Shown here: piece after piece, positions 51,682-61,667 of the stretch
Layout of the letters: every line of letters begins with the position of its first letter
Position numbering within the stretch: the stretch's first letter is position 1
Assembly: GCA_963924555.1 (NCBI GenBank)
Contig: OZ004589.1
Coordinates: 682,001-746,000 of the forward strand
Reading direction: 5' to 3'
Length of the DNA: 64,000 nt
From: Crambe crambe
Lineage: Eukaryota > Porifera > Demospongiae > Poecilosclerida > Crambeidae
Made by a program: the position numbers and the translations under genes
Notes under the pieces: model-generated
What the model saw: only the letters and a program-made list of their open reading frames with translations
Told to the model about the DNA's origin: nothing
Database searches by the model: none

Positions 51682-51691
51682 TAATAAAAGC

Positions 51692-54571
51692 ATGAGTTCC
51701 TTAGACGACGTTCTGACAAGATATAGATTAACCATAGATCAGCTAGATATTCCCTGTTCTAAGGATGCTTGCCAATCCATAGCCAAGAAACTGAGTCAGT
51801 GGGAATCGCTAGCATCTTACATCGGATTGTCCGACGATGAAGACTGCACTCCCATCAAGAAAAATTACAGAGACGATTTTGAGTTGCAGCGTGTGAAATG
51901 CTTGACCAAGTGGAGAAAGAAGCTGGGAAATAAAGCCACTTATCTCTTATTGGCTGAGGGTTTGGAGAAGGTCGATCGTTTGGACTTAGTAGGAGAGCTC
52001 TGTGAGCTCTTTTGTAAGGAACAGCAGAAAGACACACCTACTCGGGGTACTGAAATAGTGCTAACACACAAATCTAAAGGTAATTAACATACTTAGGCCT
52101 ATATGTATTAGCTACATAAAGAATTTTGCAGCTTGCCTAGATGAAACGATTGAATCATTTGAGAAACGATTCAAAAGTCTTGTTAAAACAACTCTAAAGG
52201 AAATTCAGAGAGGAAGAAATGTTTCCGAATTAGAAGATGATTTAAAGGTGGATCTCACCCTTCTTCCTGAAAATATTAAATACAATCATTTGACTTACAT
52301 TGAAGAGTGTGTACCAAAAATAATGACTGCTCCAGATTTACCAAAAATTATTATGCATCTTGATTTATACTGGGACTATTTTCATTATGCTCTCCTTGAA
52401 GTGATTATAAATAACCATGGCAGTGATGGGCTTAAGCAACAAATGAAGTCTTATGTGTCTGAAATGAAGCGATTTTGTCGAGAGACTACAGTGGCCGACT
52501 TCATCCCACACTGCAGAAACAAGCGATGGCTTCAAACCTATTCCAAGGAATTTGTGGAACTAAAAATAAAGCTTAATATTGACAAGCAAAGATCAATGGA
52601 TTATACACTCATAGAATTAGAAGAGTTGAAATATCGTCTTTATACTATGAGCTGTCCACTACCGACTTATGCACTGATCCTTTATGGTCTAAAGGAAGGC
52701 TGTCTTGAGGTGACATGGCTAGTAGCTGCTGAGAAGGAGAAATACATAAAGAAAATGCTACCAACCGATCAGCTGGAAGGAATCATGTCTATCTCATTGA
52801 GAGGTGAACAGATTTGTAGTGACAAAGTGAGTTAGTGTAATACAATTAACCTGCATGCCTGTTTTATAGCAGTGATTTTTTATACATGAAGTTGAAGGAG
52901 AGAGATATTCAGAAGTTGCAGGCAGAAATTGTCACTAAGGATCATCAGATTCAGCGATTACAAACTGAAGTAGGAGATCGTGATGGGCAACTCAGACTAA
53001 TGCAAAGGGAGACAGAAGCTAAGGATGAACAACTTCAACAACGGTGGAGGAAGTCAGAGGTAAAGTGTGTAATACAGCATTAATTATAGCATTGATAACT
53101 ACTGGTATATTTATTACATGAAGTTGAAGGAGAGATATATTCAGGCAGAAATTATCACTAAGGATGATCAGATTCAGCAACTACAAATTGAAGTAGGAGA
53201 TCAACTCAGACAAATGCTATGGGAGACAGACATTAAGGACGAACAGCTTCAACACTGGCAGAGAAAGTTAGAGGTAAAGGGTGTAATACAGCATTGCTTA
53301 TAGCATTTATACATGAAGTTGGTAAAGGGTGTAATACAGCATTGTTTATAGCATGCATTGATAACATTTTATACATGAAGTTGAAGGAGAGAGATATTCA
53401 GCAGTTGCAGGCAGAAATTGTCACTAAGGATCATCAGATTCAGCAACTACGAACTGAAGTAGGAGATCGTGATAGGCAACTCAGAGAACTGCAGAGAATG
53501 ATAGCGGCTCAGGATCAACATCTTCAGAGAGTGGCTAAAGATGAAAGACTTCAACAGTTAAAGAGGGAGAAAAAGGTAGAGTAATTAACCGGTAATGGTG
53601 ATCACATTCAATGTCTGGCTTTTATCATTCACATTTGTTTTCATTAGGAACCCCTTACATTGAAGTTACCACTTCGGCTGAGATGGAGGCGTGGTCCAGA
53701 CATGCCATTAGGGAAGGGAGGATATGTACAGTCAGTGAGGGTTAAGGAAAAGGTATACATTGGGGGAGAAGATGACACTTGGCATACCCACGAGAATGAT
53801 TACATAGTCATGGAATACGACACTCTCTCAGAGAAATGGGCCACGTTACCTCCATATAGAGCACACCATTTCGGGATGACAAATATAAATAACCAACTTG
53901 TTTTAGTGGGTGGATACGAAAAACACAGTTCAATAAAATTACTGGGTGCATGGAGAGCTGAAAGCAAGGAATGGACACACCCCTATCCTGAAATGCCCAC
54001 AGCACATTCACGCTGCTCTGCAGTTACATATAACCAATGGTTGGTGGTGGCTGGAGGGAAGTTGGATCATCTTTCATCAGTTGAGATCATGGACACTATC
54101 AATAAGCAATGGTACACTGGACCTCCAACTCCAACAGAATGGATTAGCATGAAGACAGCTACAGTGGGTGACATGTGTTACTTCATGGGTGGGTATACAA
54201 CATTTGGTGATAATAAAGTGTACAGTGTGTCTCTCTCGGCTCTCACATCTCAACTGCTCAATCCAAAGAGTGCTACAAAGGGGAAAGGTCAGATCTGGAA
54301 GGAGGTGTCTGGACTGCAGGTTTCCAGGGCCACTCCACTCTCCATCAATGGCTCTCTACTTGCATTGGGTGGATGGAAGAATCATGAACTAGTGACTGAA
54401 ATTCACCTCTACCAACCTGAGACTGGGGAGTGGGTGAAAGTTGGAGATTTGCTACCTCAGCATTATCAGTGCACCAGTGTGATGATCTCAGACAGAGAGA
54501 TATTAGTGGCTGGTTGGCATAATGTAACAGCAACAGGACTTAAGAGAACTGACATTGCAGTAATAGAGTAA
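51692..54571 (+). CDS. KK5: Death domain / conserved accessory domain / coiled coil / Kelch protein
   Basis: Exons 51692-52079, 52132-52826, 52892-53059, 53124-53273, 53381-53575, 53648-54571; 839 residues, phases agree. The kinase exons are absent. Residues about 45-120 look like a Death domain (KLSQWESLASYIGL, CLTKWRKKLGNKATYLLLAE, LVGELCELF). Residues about 130-361 hold a second domain (LPENIKYNHLTYIEEC, LDLYWDYFHYALLE, KQQMKSYVSEM) that I recall next to Death domains in sponge and cnidarian proteins, name unknown to me. The coiled-coil exon is present three times in tandem, and the short linker exon of the other KK genes is missing. The Kelch part has blades as in KK4/KK6, but the last Gly-Gly is reduced to AGWHN. 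Start ATG is 10 bp after the MITE end. Likely an adaptor rather than an enzyme. Confidence 0.82.
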
Positions 54572-54659
54572 CTATCTTTTTGTATGGTTTTTAAAAAAAT
54601 ATTTTGTTAGCTGAAAATAATTCACACAATAAAAATGGACACAAATTATATTCTTTTAT

Positions 54660-55760
54660 TTAAGTGAAGAGGTCAGGTGATTCTGATCTTTCTAAGTCAA
54701 CGTTCTTGTACATTGGTGTGTGTGAGGTGGTGGGGGCACCTTCATTCCCTTCCACTCCATCAGTAGGGGAGGACAGAGACTGACAAGTCCCCTCGTCCTT
54801 CAAAAAGTCAGGGGGCGAGAACAAGGAGCTGGGGGCCCTCAATAATCCTAGAACCCCCTCCCACTCTTTATAGCACTGGGAAAAACAAAGTGTTTCACAC
54901 ACAAACTTGGAGTAGCTCAACTAACCATACCTTCTGGTGGTAGGCAATGTGGTTGTCAGCAAATACTGACATGACCTTTCCAAGCTCCTTGTTCTTAGTT
55001 TCCTTCCACTTCTCAATGTCCACTCGAAGCTGCTCGTTGGCGATGGAGAGGTCATCCAGTGTTCTCTCTGCCTCCACACCCGCCTACAAGTAGACATACA
55101 AAGGATAGGGTATCATTTAGGGATCTGTGAAATGGGAAAGATTGTTTTACCTTTTGTAAATCATCTGCTAATTTTGGCAGTTTCTGTAACTTCCTAGCAT
55201 TGGCAGCCTGCATAGTATAGTCACATGACCTGATATTTATGAATGAATGTTCCTCACCTCATCATGAACCTTCTTCTTCTTCTCTCTTTCCTCCCCTGCC
55301 TTCTCCTTGTCCAGCTGCAAACCATCTCTCCTTCGCACAGCAGACTGCAAGCACAAGGTCATGTGACCATTGGATTGGTAATTATCACACACGTACCACT
55401 CCAGAGGCACAGCACAGCTGGTACTCTTTAGAAGCAGCAATCAGAGAAAGGGCATCCTTCTCATTCTGGAACCAAAAATAAATGACACCTCTATCGTATG
55501 ATTTCTTGATGTTGTGTGATAAATTTATCTCTTTGATACTATTATAACTAGTACAAGTCATAACTAATATATAGTATGAAAGAGGTATGCTTAATCAAAG
55601 GTACGTACTTTAAAAAACATTTCTTAGATCTTTTAACCAGAGTCTTTGAGGCACTGTCACGTGTCCACGCAAGATCCCATCCTCCGAATGCAGTGGACCA
55701 ACTGGGGGACCACTGGACGAGGGAAGCTGAGAATTCCTCCAGGTTGGAGATTTACTTACT
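54660..55760 (-). pseudogene. SNX-5: 5'-truncated SNX copy
   Basis: C-terminal and BAR-half exons from the stop at 54660 to about 55745, where the exon corresponding to ELEDKLGAVERV is interrupted and lost. The CGA codon in the SAVRRRD exon is intact here. No PX exons. Confidence 0.75.
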
Positions 55761-55912
55761 GGTAATCAATGAACCTCTCAGGGGTTTCCCCCAAAATGAG
55801 GCCCTCCCTTTCAGGTTTAGTACTGTGGTCAGGTTTGTTCTTCTCAGTCTTTTCCTTGCCACTGGGGTAATAGCTACGCTGAGATGGCCCTGGGGGAGGA
55901 TGAGTGATATGG

Positions 55913-55957
55913 TTGCTTACAAGTGTAGGAGTTCTTGTGTGACCCAAAGCTCACCTT
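55913..55957 (-). pseudogene. RBM48 exon 2 remnant upstream of KK6
   Basis: Short match to the remnants before KK2 and KK3, further eroded. This spacer has lost most of both SNX and RBM48. Confidence 0.55.
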
Positions 55958-56023
55958 CTCTTTTTGCACTGGTGAACTCAGTGATCCTTACCAGACGTCG
56001 TGGCACGCCCTTTTCAGCTTTTG

Positions 56024-59000
56024 ATGGCATTCTTGAGGAGACGTGGTGTGGCTGATGCCTTCAGAAACAACCGCCATCTACAGCAGTTTATGCTGACTGA
56101 TGTCACTCCAACTGGCAAGGTTCTGGGAACAGGCTCTTTTGGTTCAGTGGAAGAGGTCAGTGCTCCATTGCCCTAGCCCTAGCCCTAGCCCTAGCCCTAG
56201 GGGGACTTTCCTGTCATAGACTGCTGTTCTTCCACAGGTGAAGTACCAGCATCTAGTGTGTGCTGGTAAGAAGCTCCATGAAGCTCTCATAGAAGCTGGC
56301 AATGAAGGAGTAGCCGATGTCGTCAGAAAGTACGAGCAGGAGTGCCAGTTGATGTCCAGCCTCCGTCACCCCAACATCACCCAGTTCCTTGGTCTGTGCT
56401 TCCTCCCAGGGACTCAACTGCCTCTATTGGTGATGGAACGACTGGAGACAAGTCTGGACGACCTGCTGGAACACATGCCAGGCCTCCCTCTCTCCCTAAA
56501 ATGCTCTGTCCTGGAGGATGTGGCCAGTGGACTGGTCTACCTCCACAAGAGGACACCTCCAGTCATCCACAGGGACCTGACTTCTAGAAATGTCCTCCTC
56601 ACCTCCTCTCTGGTGGCCAAGATCACAGACATGGGAAACTCCCGCATTGTCAACACGAGGCCTGGTCAGATGGCTAGGACATTGACACAGTTGCCAGGGA
56701 CACTGGTGTACATGCCTCCAGAGGCCATGAGTGCCACTCACCGCTATGGACCATCCCTGGACATCTTCTCCTTTGGCCACCTTGCCCTCTACACTGTAAC
56801 ACAGGTTAGTGGCCACACTCAATATTAACATTCATTCATCATTCCTATCATTAGATATTCCCTGGCAACCTTCTTGAGAGCACTTTCCTCAATCTTGACA
56901 ACCCTCAAGATATCCAAGCTAGAACTGAACTAGAACGTCGAGAAGAATACATTGAATTACTAGAGCATGAGATTGGTGTGAAGTACCCTGTCCTAGTCCA
57001 GCTGATCAAGCAGTGTCTGCACAATGCTCCAGCTGAAAGACCAGCCACTGAAGAGGTGCTGGAGAGACTCCATAGGATGAGGGTGGAGGTAGAAGGAGGG
57101 TATGGTAGCAATCTGGTCAAACTGGATATTCACAAAGTACTTCTCTTGAAGGAAATGAAGATGAAGGACAGAAGAATAGAGGAACTGACTCAACATCAGG
57201 TGTGTACAAGAGGACTGACTAAACTTCTTAAAAATAATTATCTGTTTGTGTCTACAGGAAGAACTTGGAAGAGATGTCGAAGTAAGTAACTAGATGCTGT
57301 TTTATAGCAGTGAGTGAGTAACAGTTAATTTTTGTGCATAAAAGTTGAAGGAGAGAGATATTCAGCAGTTGCAGGCAGAAATTGTCACTAAGGATGATCA
57401 GATTCAGCAACTACAGACTGAAGTAGGAGCTCGTGATAGGCAACTCAGACAGATGCAGAGGGAGACAGAGGCTAAGGACGAACAGCTCCATCAATTGCAG
57501 AGGGAGGCAAGGGTTAAGGACGAACAGCTCCATCAACTGCAGAGGGAGACAAGGGTTAAGGACGAACAGCTCCATCAACTGCAGAGGGAGGCAGGGACTA
57601 AGGACGAACAGCTTCATCAACTGCAGAGGGAGACAGGGGTTAAGGATGAACAGCTCCATCAACTGCAGAGGGAGGCAGGGACTAAGGATGAACAGCTCCA
57701 TCAACTGCAGAGGGAGACAGGGGTTAAGGATGAACAGCTCCATCAACTGCAGAGGGAGACAGGGGTTAAGGATGAACAACTTCAACAATTACAGAGGGAG
57801 AAAGAGGTAATCGTGAGCAATGGACACAACTTGAAAATTGGTTGGAAATTAACTACAACACTATTTCCATTTGACATGATGCAAACATTAAGAGCAGTAC
57901 TAATTAGCTTCTTCTTTTTTTTTTTAAGGAATGGGAGCATAGGCTCCAGAATGCATTGCAGAGTAAAGAAGCTGAGATCTGCAGACTGACAGAAGTACTG
58001 AGGGCCACCCAAGAACTGCAACTAGAGGGAGCAAAGAAGGTAAGAGGGTGATGGTGGTCACATTCAATGTCCCATTCAAACTTGCTTCCATCAGGAACCC
58101 CTTACATTGAAGTTACCGCTCCATCTGAGATGGAAGCGTGGTCCAAACATGCCATTAGGGAAGGGAGAATACGTACAGTCAGTGATGGTCCAGCAAAAGG
58201 TTTATGTTGGGGGAGAACACACCACCTCGTATGCTGCCCACCATGATGATTACATAGTCATGGAGTATGACACTCTCTCAGGGAAATGGGACACGTTACC
58301 TCCATATAGAGCACGTTATTTTGGGATGGCAAAGATCAACAACCAACTTGTTTTAGTGGGTGGACAGCGCAGCAGTAGTATAAAATTACTGGGTGCATGG
58401 AGAGCTGAAAGCAAGGAATGGACACACCCCTATCCTGAAATGCCCACAGCACGTTCACGCTGCTCTACAATTACATATAACAAATGGTTGGTGGTGGCTG
58501 GAGGGAAGTCGGAACAAGAAAATTATCTCTCATCAGTTGAGATCATGGACACTATCAATAAGCAATGGTACATTGGACCTCCAACTCCAACAGCATGGAC
58601 TAGCATGAAGACAGCTACAGTAGGTGACACGTGTTACTTTATGGGTGGGTATACAAGCGAAAAGGGGGAATTTTTTGGTATTATTACTGATAAAGTGTAC
58701 AGTGTGTCCCTCTCAACTCTCACATCTCAACTGCTCAATCCAAAGAGTGCTACAAAGGGGAAAGGTCAGATCTGGAAGGAGGTGTCTGAACTGCAGGTTT
58801 TCCTGTCCACTCCACTCTCCATCAATGGCTCTCTACTTGCATTGGGTGGATGGAAGGATCATGAAGTAATAACTGCAATTCACCTCCACCAACCTGAGAC
58901 TAGGGAGTGGGTGAAAGTTGGAGACTTGCCACCTCAGCATTATCAGTGCACCAGTGTGATGATCTCAGACAGAGAGATATTAGTGGCTGGAGGTTGCCAA

Positions 59001-59051
59001 AATGTAACAGAAACAGGACTTAAGAGAACTGACATTGCAGTAATAGAGTAA
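56024..59051 (+). CDS. KK6: kinase / long coiled coil / Kelch protein, mosaic B/A
   Basis: Exons 56024-56155, 56238-56804, 56855-57199, 57258-57281, 57345-57806, 57929-58039, 58095-59051; 865 residues, longest in the array. The kinase is type B (AMSATHRYG, VNTRPGQMART). Exon 3 begins type B and switches to type A at about 57070 (RLHRMRVEVEGGYGS). The coiled-coil exon has eight 14-residue repeats of the QLHQLQRETGVKDE type. The linker exon starts EWEHRLQ instead of ESEHRFQ. Kelch loops: GGEHTTSYAAHHDDY, GGQRSSS, GGKSEQENY, GGYTSEKGEFFGIITDK. Intron 1 holds a CCCTAG array. Confidence 0.88.
56171..56202. repeat. (CCCTAG)n in KK6 intron 1
   Basis: Five telomere-like hexamers. The same hexamer is enriched inside the 738-bp insertion at 50354-51091. 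It differs from the usual animal CCCTAA telomere unit by one base. Confidence 0.8.
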
Positions 59052-59138
59052 TTATCTTTTTGTATGGTTTTTAAAAAATATTTTGTTAGCTGAAAATAAT
59101 TCACACAATAAAAATGGACACAAATTATATTCTTTTAT

Positions 59139-60595
59139 TTAAGTGAAGAGGTCAGGTGATTCTGATCTTTCTAAGTCAACGTTCTTGTACATTGGTGTGT
59201 GTGAGGTGGTGGGGGCACCTTCATTCCCTTCCACTCCATCAGTAGGGGAGGACAGAGACTGACAAGTCCCCTCGTCCTTCAAAAAGTCAGGGGGCGAGAA
59301 CAAGGAGCTGGGGGCCCTCAATAATCCCAGAACCCCCTCCCACTCATCACAGCACTGGGAAAAACAAAGTGTTTCACACACAAACTTGGAGCAGCTCAAC
59401 TAAACATACCTTCTGGTGGTAGGCAATGTGGTTGTCAGCAAATACTGACATGACCTTTCCAAGCTCCTTGTTCTTAGCTTCCTTCCACTTCTCAATGTCC
59501 ACTCGAAGCTGCTCGTTGGCGATGGAGAGGTCATCCAGTGTTCTCTCTGCCTCCACACCCGCCTACAAGTAGACATACAAAGGATAGGGTATCATTTAGG
59601 GATCTGTGAAATGGGAAAGATTGTTTTACCTTTTGTAAATCATCTGCTAATTTTGGCAGTTTCTGTAACTTCCTAGCATTGGCAGCCTGCATAGTATAGT
59701 CACATGACCTGATATTTATGAATGAATGTTCCTCACCTCATCATGAACCTTCTTCTTCTTCTCTCTTTCCTCCCCTGCCTTCTCCTTGTCCAGCTGCAAA
59801 CCATCTCTCCTTCACACAGCAGACTGCAAGCACAAGGTCATATGACCACTGGATTGGTAATTTTTACACACGTACCACTCCAGAGGCACAGTACAGCTGG
59901 TACTCTTTAGAAGCAGCAATCAGAGAGAGGGCATTCTTCTCATTCTGGAACCAAAAAAAAATAAATGACACCTCTATCGTATGATTTCTTGATGTTGTGT
60001 GAGAAATTTATATATTTGATACTATTATAGTACAAGTCATTTGAATAATTAATATATAGTATGAAAAAGGTATGCTTAATCAAAGGTACGTACTTTCAAA
60101 AAAACATTTCTTAGATCTTTCTACTAACCAGAGTCTTTGAGGCACTGTCACATGTGTCCACGCAAGATCCCATCCTCCGAATGTAGTGGACCAACTGGGG
60201 TTCGTTGATGGACCACTGGACGAGGGAGGCCGAGAATTCCTCCAGGTCAGAGCACAGTTCTTCACGCTCTGTGTGAATGCGAGATGCCACCCTTTCTACA
60301 GCACCCAATTTATCCTCCAATTCTGCAAGAAGATACAGGGGGCATTCCCTGAGGATTTACTTACTGGTAATCGATACATTTTACAGGGTTTTCCCCCCAA
60401 AATGAGGTAAAGGTGGCCCTCCCTTTCATGTGGTTAAAAGGAATGCATGGTGCAATCAGGTTTTAAGTACTGTGGTCATGTTCTAATTAAAGAGCACCAC
60501 TACTTCAAACTCGAATATGATGCCCTAAAAATCACCTTCGAAATACTTTGCCTCCTTAACAAACTCTGGGTCAGGGTTCTTCAGAACTTGTGAAG
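59139..60595 (-). pseudogene. SNX-6: truncated SNX fused to RBM48-d
   Basis: BAR-half exons down to the stop at 59139-59141. Carries the same in-frame TGA after SAV as SNX-2. PX exons are missing; junction to RBM48 exon 4 at 60595-60598, identical to that in the RBM48-b and c spacers. Confidence 0.75.
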
Positions 60596-61564
60596 GAAGG
60601 AGAAGTTACCACAGAATTGGTGGTCCAGGAGCAGATACTGTTTCAAGTGATTCTTGTGTCTCCTGAGCATGAGATCCATGACTAATGCTAGAAGAAGCAC
60701 CTACCATTAAAATAACACAATCACCAACAGCTAAACAGATTTCATAGATCATTACTTTGGAGTCTAATACAGTAGAACCTCCGAATAATAGACACTTGGG
60801 ACACAGCCTTTTGTCCTTTGTAGAGAGATTGGAGGTTATTGTGTATAGAGTGTATAAAGGTACTCCTTTGCTGAGAGGTTTGTCCTCTTTCGGAGAGTCC
60901 TTATCAGAGGTTCCACTGTATTGAAAGACACTGCATAGCTATGACACTACCTCTTGTCTTCTATTCAATAACCTTTCTTCTGTTCAGCAGCTTCTCTCTA
61001 GTGTCCTGCACACTCTCATACTCCGGTGCATAGTAAACGTACAGGTTCTTGCCAAAGAAAGAACGGTTGTCCAACTTCTTCTTAGCTATCCTGGCTGCAT
61101 CGATGTCTGCAAACTTGATCCAGTAGACATCAGTGTACTCTTCAGAAGGGTACTCATCTAACAGTCGATACCTGCAGCAGCAGTGAGATCAATGTCTCTG
61201 CATGCAGAATGGTAAATTTCGAGAACACTCCTACCAACCACATAGGCCTAGTAGAGATTTTAAGACATTCTTGATGCTTACTCTTCAATATCACCATACA
61301 ATGCAAACTGCTGTAGGAGTTCTTGTGTGACTCCCAGAGCATGGACGTTCTGCACGAGCAGATACTTGCTCTCCTTATTAATGGTATAAACCTGTATTAG
61401 TAGTATTCAATACTGAGTCTGAGGTGGATTATACTGCATTGAAAGGATTTCTATAGGAATTGCTAGTGGTAAGTAGTCTACCTTGACGGCTCTCTCCCAC
61501 CTTGCTTCGCGATAGGCTGGTCTGTTAACTGCTACCTTCGCCTTCTTGTATGCTCGAGTGCCAT
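60595..61564 (-). pseudogene. RBM48-d: 3'-truncated RBM48 with frameshifted first exon
   Basis: Exons 1-3 and the start of exon 4 are present. In exon 1 one base is missing relative to RBM48-b (GAGCATACAAGAAGG), so the frame from the ATG at 61564 meets TAG after ten codons. Exon 4 ends at the SNX junction. A pogo-like MITE lies in intron 3. Confidence 0.82.
60768..60920. mobile_element. Pogo-like MITE in RBM48-d
   Basis: Full copy with both inverted ends; same site as in RBM48-b and c, so it was there before the units were copied. Confidence 0.75.
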
Positions 61565-61667
61565 TATAAAGGTCAAAGTCTAAATCCACGATCCTTACCA
61601 GGCGAAACCAGCCCCACCCCTTTTGCATGCACTTATTAAGTGACACGCCCCTTGCTAGGTTTTGAAC
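61565..61667. promoter_or_regulatory. Candidate bidirectional promoter, RBM48-d / KK7
   Basis: 103 bp between divergent starts, nearly the same as the KK4 promoter. Confidence 0.5.

Noticed and set aside
56171-56202. Interstitial telomere
   Set aside because: The hexamer is CCCTAG, not CCCTAA, and only five copies; more likely simple repeat growth.
57411-57810. Alternate-frame and antisense repeat proteins over the KK6 coiled-coil exon
   Set aside because: Shadows of the 42-bp in-frame repeat; splice phases and homology support only the QLHQLQ frame.
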